From Tannerella sp. (lineage in GTDB: Bacteria; Bacteroidota; Bacteroidia; Bacteroidales; Tannerellaceae): DNA of 54,116 nt. Position numbers and translations under genes: made by a program. The notes under the pieces were generated by a model. That model was not told where the DNA came from. It searched no databases and saw nothing but the letters and a program-made list of their open reading frames with translations. Below are positions 48,111 through 54,116 of the stretch, piece after piece; the stretch's first letter is position 1; each line of letters begins with the position of its first letter. The stretch is from contig JAISUX010000131.1 of NCBI GenBank assembly GCA_031271805.1, positions 1-54,116 of the forward strand, written 5' to 3'.

Positions 48111-51100
48111 ATGACAATGAGTTTTTACACAAAAAGAAAGAGCAGATTTCACGGATGTAAAATTTTGTACATCCTGTTTATCCTGTTGGTTGCGGGAAAT
48201 ATGGAAATATATGCTCAAGGAAGACGAATCAGCGGTACAATAGTTGATTCAAGAGGTGAAGCGCTCATAGGCGCTAATATTACTGTGCAGGGGACGACCA
48301 TTGGAACTATTACGGACATTGACGGCAATTATTCGCTTGACAATGTGCCGGCGGACGCTATTCTGTCGGTATCCTATATCGGTTACCTGAATCAGGCTAT
48401 CAATGTTAATAATCAAACGACTATCAACATTACTCTGCTTGAAGACATTCAGCGTTTGGATGAAGTGGTTGTTATCGGTTACGGTGCGTTCAAGAAAAGA
48501 GATCTTACAGGTGCAGTGTCGCAGGTGAAAGGCGATGATATAGCCAACCTTCCGTTGCGTAGCGCAGCTGATGCTTTGCAAGGCAAGGCTGCGGGAGTTA
48601 CTATTACAGCCACGTCGGGCAGTCCAGGTTCTTTAGGCACGGTTCGTATTCGTGGTGTCGGTACGTTAAACGACAACAACCCGCTTTATGTGGTTGACGG
48701 TCTGCCGCAAACGGATATCGGATGGTTGAATGCTCGTGATATCGAAAGTATTGAGGTGCTGAAAGATGCTTCCGCCCAGGCAATATACGGGGCGAGAGCT
48801 GCTAACGGAGTGATCCTCCTTTCAACCAAGCGCGGCGCTGCCGGCGAAGCATACAGAAGCGGTATCGAATTTGATATGAGTATAGGTTTCCAAAATATCG
48901 CCAAGCGTTATGACATGCTTGATGCCGAGGGTTTCATGGAATACAAAAACCGAGCTTATTCTGCCGCCGGGAGGGAACTGATGGAAGATTTTGCTACGCC
49001 GGAAAAAAGGGAGCAAATTCTTACTTTTCTGGAGAAAAACGGTGGACGCGCCGGAACCGACTGGTGGAAAGAAACCACACGTCCGATGATGGAAACGCCG
49101 CTGCATAGTTACAATCTTGCAACATTCGGCGGCACAAATAAGCTGAATTACAGAGCCAGTTTTAATTATATGACGCACAAAGGTATCCTGAAAGGATCTG
49201 ATTACGACAGGTTATCAGGCCGGTTAAATCTGGATTCGGAAGTGACTAAGTGGCTGAAAGTGTCGGCCGACATAGCTGTGATATACGAATCAAGGAGAAA
49301 TCTTGATGAAAACAATCCATGGCTGGCAACGGTTTTCAATACGGAAACAGCCGACCCTATTACTCCTGTTTACAGAGATAATCTGGTAGATATTCCGAGT
49401 TTTCTGGAAGCGAGATTGATGTCCGGTTATGAACCTACGAATCCTTATTCGAGATATGCCGGCGTACTTTATTCCAATAAATCCAATGCCGTTGCGCAGG
49501 TTGAACGTTCGGCATTGAATTTATGGCATGGAATAGTGACTAAAGCGCATGTAACAGGCGAGGTCAAACTTCTGCCGTCACTTGTATTCAAATCAAGCAT
49601 CTCTTTAGACCTTAACAGAAACCAGAGCGATGGATTCACGCCGAAGTATTATCTTGACGGAGACGAGTATTCATCTTATGCTTCGGTGAGCAGAGGGGTT
49701 TCAAATACGGATTATTGGGTATTTGATAATTATCTCACATTCAGCAATAGATATGACCAACATTCCATCACGGCCATGGTCGGAACTTCTGCCGAAAAGA
49801 ACCGTTATGAATATATAGGCGCTTCCAAGCAGGGAATTGTAAATAATGATCCCAACCAGCGCATACTCAATGCTGCAACAATAAACCCCGGCGCCAGCGG
49901 ATATGTCAGTATATACAGTCTTAATTCATATTTCGGTCGTGTTTTCTACTCATTTAAGGACAAATATTTGGTTACGGCGAATATTCGTTGGGATGGTTCG
50001 TCAGCCTTTGCAAAAGGGAATAAGTGGGGTATGTTCCCTTCGCTTTCTGCCGGATGGAACTTTGCCGAAGAAGATTTTATGAAAGACAATTCATGGCTGT
50101 CGCAGGGCAAACTGCGCGTAGCATGGGGTGAAATAGGAAATCAGAATCTCAACTATACCTCAGGTGCATACCTGAATACGTATGGTAACAGCAGTTATTA
50201 TCTGTTCGGTAATCCTGCTGCGCTTCAATTGAGCGGCGGCCGTTCGTATGTGGGTAATCCCGATTTGAAATGGGAAACGACACGGCAAACAGACTTCGGT
50301 TTAGACTTGGCATTTCTTAATGGAGCATTGCGTGCTACGATTGACTATTTTGACCGCAAAACGTCGGACATGTTGCTTCAGTTACCTTTGCCGACCTCTC
50401 TCGGATTGACAAACTATCCATGGATGAACGCCGGAAGTATCAGTAACAAAGGATTTGAGTTTACGCTCGGATATGATGGAACTGCCGGAAAAGATTTTGC
50501 TTATCATGTAAGCGGCAATTTGTCAACTTACCGGAACAAAGTGGAAAGCTTAGGTAGCGGTAAAAATATTCCCGGCACTGGTACCCACCTTAATTATTTT
50601 ACCTATACGATGACCGAAGTCGGACAGCCCATAGGCTATTATTATGGTTACAAGACCGATGGAGTCTTCCAGACTCAACAGGAAGTCGATTCATACGTCA
50701 ATAACGGCACTAAAATAATGCCGAGCGCACAGGCGGGGGACTTAAGATTTGTCGATATCAACAGCGATGGTAAATTAGATGATGAAGATCGTACGATGGT
50801 AGGTAATCCCCATCCCGACTTTACCTTTGGTCTCACGCTTGGAGCCGAATACAAGAACTTTGATTTCACGGCATTTTTCCAAGGTTCTGTTGGCAATGAC
50901 ATTCTTAACATTCTGAAATACGATATTTATTCCGGAACAGGATGGTATAACGCACCAAAAGATATTTTGACGACCTTCTGGAACGGAGCGGGCAGTACCA
51001 ATAAGAATTTCGCTATTGACGCTAACAGCCGTATGAACCTTGAAATGTCGGATTGGTATGTGGAAGACGGTACGTATGTGCGCCTAAAAAATATCCAGTT

Positions 51101-51308
51101 AGGATATACATTGCCTGCATCTCTGACTAAGAAAATAACAATCAATAATTTGAGAGTTTTTGTGGCAGCTCAGAACCTGTTGACAATGACCGGTTATTCG
51201 GGTCTTGACCCGGAAATCGGCAGTAATAACCCGCAGTATATGGGTATTGATATGGGATATTATCCTCAAGCACAGACATTTATGTTTGGACTAAGTATGA
51301 AATTTTAA
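48111..51308 (+). CDS. SusC/RagA-family TonB-linked transporter (third pair)
   Basis: 1065 residues; ATG 48117 (Met3) is an alternative start. The signal peptide ends near IYAQG (residue 36). A carboxypeptidase-regulatory-like domain (SGTIVDSRGEALIGANI) leads to VVVIGYGAFKKRDLTGAV, a plug with IESIEVLKDASAQAIYGARA, and the barrel ending QTFMFGLSMKF. It lies 19 bp after the epimerase-like lipoprotein gene and 18 bp before its SusD, so it belongs to the oxidoreductase operon. The imported molecule is unknown. The only enzymes in the operon are the exported dehydrogenase and TIM-barrel protein, with no classical glycoside hydrolase. Confidence 0.96.
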   Translation: MTMSFYTKRKSRFHGCKILYILFILLVAGNMEIYAQGRRISGTIVDSRGEALIGANITVQGTTIGTITDIDGNYSLDNVPADAILSVSYIGYLNQAINVNNQTTINITLLEDIQRLDEVVVIGYGAFKKRDLTGAVSQVKGDDIANLPLRSAADALQGKAAGVTITATSGSPGSLGTVRIRGVGTLNDNNPLYVVDGLPQTDIGWLNARDIESIEVLKDASAQAIYGARAANGVILLSTKRGAAGEAYRSGIEFDMSIGFQNIAKRYDMLDAEGFMEYKNRAYSAAGRELMEDFATPEKREQILTFLEKNGGRAGTDWWKETTRPMMETPLHSYNLATFGGTNKLNYRASFNYMTHKGILKGSDYDRLSGRLNLDSEVTKWLKVSADIAVIYESRRNLDENNPWLATVFNTETADPITPVYRDNLVDIPSFLEARLMSGYEPTNPYSRYAGVLYSNKSNAVAQVERSALNLWHGIVTKAHVTGEVKLLPSLVFKSSISLDLNRNQSDGFTPKYYLDGDEYSSYASVSRGVSNTDYWVFDNYLTFSNRYDQHSITAMVGTSAEKNRYEYIGASKQGIVNNDPNQRILNAATINPGASGYVSIYSLNSYFGRVFYSFKDKYLVTANIRWDGSSAFAKGNKWGMFPSLSAGWNFAEEDFMKDNSWLSQGKLRVAWGEIGNQNLNYTSGAYLNTYGNSSYYLFGNPAALQLSGGRSYVGNPDLKWETTRQTDFGLDLAFLNGALRATIDYFDRKTSDMLLQLPLPTSLGLTNYPWMNAGSISNKGFEFTLGYDGTAGKDFAYHVSGNLSTYRNKVESLGSGKNIPGTGTHLNYFTYTMTEVGQPIGYYYGYKTDGVFQTQQEVDSYVNNGTKIMPSAQAGDLRFVDINSDGKLDDEDRTMVGNPHPDFTFGLTLGAEYKNFDFTAFFQGSVGNDILNILKYDIYSGTGWYNAPKDILTTFWNGAGSTNKNFAIDANSRMNLEMSDWYVEDGTYVRLKNIQLGYTLPASLTKKITINNLRVFVAAQNLLTMTGYSGLDPEIGSNNPQYMGIDMGYYPQAQTFMFGLSMKF

Positions 51309-51326
51309 TTTTAAAACATTTTTATT

Positions 51327-52970
51327 ATGAAATCAATAGATAAAATGACAAAGTTATATATAGCACTTTTGTTCATCAGTGCATTAGCCTTTGGATGTTC
51401 GGAGGATTTTTTAGACAGGCCTCCAATGGGCGCTCTTGATGAAGAAACTTATTTGGGCACGGAAGATGGCGGATTTAAACTTTTAACTCGTTGCTATGTT
51501 CCTATCCTTGACCATTGGACATACCAGACGGCTAAATTTTATTTTGGAGATCAGTTATGTGATGATTTTTCAAAAGGAGGTTCCGATGCCGGCGACCTCG
51601 TAGCAATTACTGAAGTTGCTCGCGGGAATCCGCTGCCTACCAGCTCATTGCTTACCGATACGTGGAATCACCGCTATCGTGATGCTATTGCTCACTGTAA
51701 TGTGTTCCTGAGTTTAGTAACGCCCGAAACAGTATTGGTTCAGTCCGGCGGAACATTGGTGTCAACGGAAACAAAGCAACGTTGGATCGCGGAAGCTCAT
51801 TTTCTGCGCGCTTTCTATTACTACGATCTGGCCACTGTATTTGCTAATATTCCGATTATTGACAAACCATTGAATGCCGTTGACAAAGGTACAATTGAGA
51901 AGTCGGATAAAGAGGCCGTTATGCAGTTTATCGTATCTGATCTGGATGCGGCAATTAACAGCAATCTGCCCAGTGCCAAGAACTTACCCGAAAGCGAATT
52001 GGGACGGGTAACAAAAGAAGCGGCTATGGCGTTTCGCGCCAGGGTCAATATGTTTAACGGTAATTATTCAAATGCTCTTTCGGACTTAAAAACCGTAATA
52101 GAGGCCAATTGCTATGACTTGATTGATGATTACGAAGACTTGTTTAACAGCGTAGATAAGGGCTATAAATCGAAAGAATCTATCTTTATAACGCTTCGTG
52201 CGTATATTCCCGGATATACCGGAGGTAGCGTATGTCCGCAATTGAATATTGGTCGCGGCGCTGTCGGCGGATGGGGCGGAGAATGTGCTACATACGATTT
52301 GGTGAGCGAATACGAAATCGGAGATCCACGCTTAGTACATACGATTCTGTCTTCCGGTGATATTTTTGAAAAGACCGACGGAACAGATGAAGTTCACGAT
52401 TATTCCGGCTATGACAACTATACTTTGCTTCACAGTCGTAAGCAATATCCGGACTTTTCACGGCGTCCGACAGGCGGATTATTGGATACTGATTGGACTT
52501 TCTATCATATTCGCTATGCCGATGTGCTTTTGATGTATGCCGAATGTTTGGTGGAGACGAATGGAGACAAACAAACTGCTGTTGACATTTTGAACCGTAT
52601 CCGTCATAGAGCATTTGTGACTACTTCGCCTGTTGATACGTATGCCAAATTCAGGAAATATAATATTCCGGAAGATCAACGGGTTACAGAAGAAATATTC
52701 GATAAGAACTACAAAGTGAAAATTAGCGATGATTTACGGGCCGCGATTCGACACGAGCGCCGTGTGGAACTCGGAGGAGAAGGCTTGCGTTTGTATGATT
52801 TGTTGCGATGGGGTACTTTTGTGTCCAAAATGCAAGCTTTCGGCAAGACGCCCGAAGGCATTTATACGGGTGCAGGCACAAATGTTACCGACAAAACATG
52901 GCCATATCCGATTCCGCAGAACGAGATAGACTACGTTGGCGGCTCATTGACGCAAAACAGTAATTATTAA
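51327..52970 (+). CDS. SusD/RagB-family lipoprotein (third pair)
   Basis: 547 residues with a lipoprotein signal (FISALAFGC, Cys24) and the SusD features EAHFLRAFYYYDLATVFANI, IRYADVLLMYAECLVET and RRVELGGEGLRLYDLLRWGT. It is the last gene of the ROK-linked operon and is followed within 6 bp by a strong terminator. It binds the glycan at the cell surface for the SusC partner. Sequence does not identify the ligand. Confidence 0.95.
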   Translation: MKSIDKMTKLYIALLFISALAFGCSEDFLDRPPMGALDEETYLGTEDGGFKLLTRCYVPILDHWTYQTAKFYFGDQLCDDFSKGGSDAGDLVAITEVARGNPLPTSSLLTDTWNHRYRDAIAHCNVFLSLVTPETVLVQSGGTLVSTETKQRWIAEAHFLRAFYYYDLATVFANIPIIDKPLNAVDKGTIEKSDKEAVMQFIVSDLDAAINSNLPSAKNLPESELGRVTKEAAMAFRARVNMFNGNYSNALSDLKTVIEANCYDLIDDYEDLFNSVDKGYKSKESIFITLRAYIPGYTGGSVCPQLNIGRGAVGGWGGECATYDLVSEYEIGDPRLVHTILSSGDIFEKTDGTDEVHDYSGYDNYTLLHSRKQYPDFSRRPTGGLLDTDWTFYHIRYADVLLMYAECLVETNGDKQTAVDILNRIRHRAFVTTSPVDTYAKFRKYNIPEDQRVTEEIFDKNYKVKISDDLRAAIRHERRVELGGEGLRLYDLLRWGTFVSKMQAFGKTPEGIYTGAGTNVTDKTWPYPIPQNEIDYVGGSLTQNSNY

Positions 52971-52975
52971 AAATA

Positions 52976-53009
52976 AAAAGGGGCTGAACTTTCGGGACAG
53001 CCCCTTTTT
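52976..53009 (+). terminator. Rho-independent terminator after the third susCD
   Basis: AAAAGGGGCTG (52976-52986) pairs perfectly with CAGCCCCTTTT (52998-53008) around an 11-base loop and ends in TTTTT. The flanking A and T runs would let it work in both directions. Confidence 0.92.
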
Positions 53010-53078
53010 AATCTTTGCAGGCGACGTGTAAGTTTTTGATTATTTAGGTTGACGGTTTACCTTTGAAAAAAAAGGATC

Positions 53079-53109
53079 GAAAAATAGTTGAGATTTAGAA
53101 AAATAGTTG
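53079..53109 (+). repeat. Direct repeat in the toxin-antitoxin promoter
   Basis: GAAAAATAGTTG occurs exactly twice, at 53079-53090 and 53098-53109, with a 19-bp period. The first copy contributes the -33 element and the second lies in the spacer next to the -7. This is a likely operator for autorepression by the antitoxin complex. Confidence 0.7.
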
Positions 53110-53117
53110 TAAATTTG
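53087..53117 (+). promoter_or_regulatory. Promoter of the toxin-antitoxin pair
   Basis: GTTG (53087-53090), a 19-bp spacer and TAAATTTG (53110-53117, full -7 match). It overlaps both direct repeats. Confidence 0.6.
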
Positions 53118-53149
53118 CGGTCGAAAATTAAATGCAAAAGATAAAAATT

Positions 53150-53329
53150 ATGGCAGAATTGATTTTAAACTACAATCCACGTAATTTAAAGGCGCAAAAC
53201 CTCGTGAATTATATGCTTTCAACAGGTTTGGTTACGCCTAAAATAGACAAAAAATCAAGTTTGTCAAGCGCTTTTGAAGATTTGAAGGCCGGTAGAATTT
53301 ATCACGCGATAAAAAGGGCGAAACAATGA
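53150..53329 (+). CDS. Antitoxin of a YafQ/RelE-type module
   Basis: 59 residues from ATG 53150; an in-frame ATG at 53132 would add six residues. The protein (MAELILNYNPRNLKAQNLVN and onward) is small, lysine-rich and overlaps the toxin gene by 4 bp (ATGA). The beginning resembles the short beta-strand/helix N-terminus of Bacteroidota RelB-like antitoxins. A classical ribbon-helix-helix is not obvious. The C-terminal part (FEDLKAGRIYHAIKR) would wrap the toxin. The assignment rests mainly on the partner and on the repeats in the promoter. Confidence 0.75.
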   Translation: MAELILNYNPRNLKAQNLVNYMLSTGLVTPKIDKKSSLSSAFEDLKAGRIYHAIKRAKQ

Positions 53330-53721
53330 ATAATAGCGCTGAACAAAGTTGCAGATTGACAGATGTTGATTTTTTTGTGGGAATTACCGTAATTGAGAAT
53401 CCAAAATATGACTTGGATTATACGCATACGTTCAAAAAGAACGTAAAAGCAAGTTATAGGTCAGGGAAAGATTTGCGATTGCTGTTAAGTGCTGTTACTC
53501 AACTTGTTCAGACCGGTAAGTTGGAAGATTTTTATTTCTCGCATCCATTGAAAGGATTTAAACAAATTCCCAACAAAAAAGTGATGGAGTGCCATATCCA
53601 ACCTAATTGGCTATTGGTGTGGATTCAGGAAGACGAGGCGTTGACGTTACTGCTATTTGACACAGGTACACACTCTAAATTGTTTAATTCTAAAACATTA
53701 AGGAAAGGAAAACTGAAATAA
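53326..53721 (+). CDS. YafQ/RelE-family mRNA interferase toxin
   Basis: 131 residues. The first 35 or so residues (SCRLTDVDFFVGITVIENPK) are extra compared with YafQ (about 92). The toxin fold proper starts at DYTHTFKKNVKASYRSGKD. The signature is clear: HPLKGFKQIPNKKVMECHI, then PNWLLVWIQ and the closing LLFDTGTHSKLF with the catalytic His. Such toxins cut mRNA on the ribosome and are neutralised by the preceding antitoxin. The next in-frame Met lies well downstream, so the extension is probably translated, or an alternative start codon is used. Confidence 0.88.
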   Translation: MNNSAEQSCRLTDVDFFVGITVIENPKYDLDYTHTFKKNVKASYRSGKDLRLLLSAVTQLVQTGKLEDFYFSHPLKGFKQIPNKKVMECHIQPNWLLVWIQEDEALTLLLFDTGTHSKLFNSKTLRKGKLK

Positions 53722-53734
53722 AAGGAGTGATTTT

Positions 53735-53809
53735 TATAGATATGCCGAAGTTTTGCTGATGATGGTTGAAATTGAGTATAGACAAGGAAACGGTTGGTAT
53801 TTTATATGA
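53735..53809 (+). pseudogene. Probable SusD gene fragment
   Basis: An open stretch ending at the TGA at 53807-53809 reads YRYAEVLLMMVEIEYRQGNG followed by WYFI. RYAEVLLM-x-x-E is the hallmark C-terminal motif of SusD proteins (compare RYADVLLMYAEC in the gene at 51327-52970). Nothing SusD-like is recognisable before or after, so this is at most a scrap left by deletion or recombination. Chance resemblance cannot be excluded. Confidence 0.4.
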
Positions 53810-53949
53810 AGGAAGTACTGCGCATCTTGTTTTCCAAGCGATAAAACTGACGGATATTGTAAGGCCGTGAGATAGACTTGCTGCGAGAAAAACATTTGCA
53901 TTGAGACGGTTTTAGCCGCTTTATTGTTTCAAAATACAATAAAAAGCAT

Positions 53950-53957
53950 TATCTTTG
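53950..53957 (+). promoter_or_regulatory. -7 element of the AAA-ATPase-like gene
   Basis: TATCTTTG fully matches TAnnTTTG. Upstream TTTC (53927-53930, 19-bp spacer) is a partial -33. The start codon is at 53987. Confidence 0.5.
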
Positions 53958-53986
53958 TAGCCGTAAATATTCAAAACGGCGCAATT

Positions 53987-54116
53987 ATGGAAAGAAGACG
54001 TATAAGAATAGGAGACAGTTTTTTCGACAATCAGGTTGCAAATTACTATTATGTCGATAAATCGCTGTTAATAAAGGAATTGCTTGACAATTCGGCTGCG
54101 GTGACGCTCATCACCC
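53987..54116 (+). CDS. AAA-ATPase-like/PD-(D/E)XK nuclease family protein, N-terminal fragment
   Basis: 43 codons are visible before the right edge. The sequence IGDSFFDNQVANYYYVDKSL, followed by LIKELLDNSAAVTLIT, is the conserved opening of the AAA-ATPase_like (PF09820) family, where YYVDKT/S-LLIKELL precedes the Walker A (RPRRFGKT) that would lie just outside the window. These proteins usually end in a PD-(D/E)XK nuclease-like domain and occur in many variable copies in Bacteroidales genomes. Their function is not established; roles in DNA mobility or defence have been suggested. Confidence 0.85.
   Translation, partial: MERRRIRIGDSFFDNQVANYYYVDKSLLIKELLDNSAAVTLIT

Noticed and set aside
53079-53109. 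CRISPR-like repeat
   Set aside because: Only two 12-base copies with a 7-base gap, located in a promoter; far too short for an array.

Overview
The window comes from a member of the Bacteroidales (Bacteroidota). Three complete SusC/SusD pairs, promoters of the Bacteroidota type (-33 TTTG, 19-21 bp spacer, -7 TAnnTTTG), a long-form IspG and proteins with type IX secretion (T9SS) C-terminal sorting domains all point there. The T9SS cargo argues for a T9SS-bearing lineage (Porphyromonas/Tannerella/Dysgonomonas/Paludibacter-like) rather than Bacteroides proper. The exact genus cannot be read from the sequence. No rRNA, tRNA, CRISPR array or complete insertion sequence was seen, and no gap between genes exceeds 300 bases.

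Layout. (1) 1-6286, minus strand: a polysaccharide-utilisation operon, susC - susD - exported endonuclease/exonuclease/phosphatase-fold lipoprotein - GH127-type beta-L-arabinofuranosidase, the last cut by the window edge. (2) 6488-10721, plus: a glycerol-phosphate module (exported glycerophosphodiesterase, GlpT/UhpT-type transporter, HAD-IIA phosphatase), then an exported Gfo/Idh/MocA oxidoreductase with its own promoter. (3) 10713-20902, minus: a sialic-acid utilisation operon, N-acetylneuraminate lyase - susC - susD - sialidase fused to a glycerophosphodiesterase - GntR/FCD regulator - MFS transporter, behind one clear promoter that overlaps a 15-bp palindrome. (4) 20994-26338, plus: a four-gene lipid/aryl-polyene-like locus (lipoprotein, FabZ-like hotdog dehydratase, GT2 glycosyltransferase, MMPL exporter fused to a PlsC acyltransferase and a methyltransferase-like tail). 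(5) 26381-32131, plus: an RND efflux system in two genes, the second a pump-TolC fusion. (6) 32210-35818, plus: an AT-rich T9SS/protease cassette, a subtilisin flanked by two proteins built only of a subtilase-type prodomain plus a T9SS sorting domain. (7) 35823-40434, minus: rpoN - purE - ispG - DUF4886 SGNH-like protein. (8) 40444-44185: a BtuB-like TonB receptor divergent from an ECF sigma factor, a small membrane protein and a Spy/CpxP-like periplasmic protein, closed by a terminator. (9) 44284-53009, plus: a ROK regulator, then a Tat-exported Gfo/Idh/MocA oxidoreductase, a TIM-barrel epimerase-like lipoprotein and a SusC/SusD pair, closed by a strong terminator. (10) 53079-54116: a YafQ-type toxin-antitoxin pair with direct repeats in its promoter, a probable SusD gene scrap, and the start of an AAA-ATPase-like/PD-(D/E)XK family gene.

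Working together, most of the window captures and processes host- or plant-derived glycans at the cell surface. Sialic acid released by the sialidase would enter through SusCD and an MFS carrier and be split by the lyase. Glycerophosphodiesters would be cut outside the cytoplasm and imported as glycerol-3-phosphate. The cluster at 44-53 kb may oxidise and cleave glycosides outside the cytoplasm by a 3-keto route.

The least ordinary items are the sialidase-glycerophosphodiesterase fusion, the catalytic-domain-less prodomain/T9SS proteins around the subtilase, the RND-TolC fusion with an internal signal peptide and start codon, and the exported oxidoreductase/epimerase/SusCD cluster.
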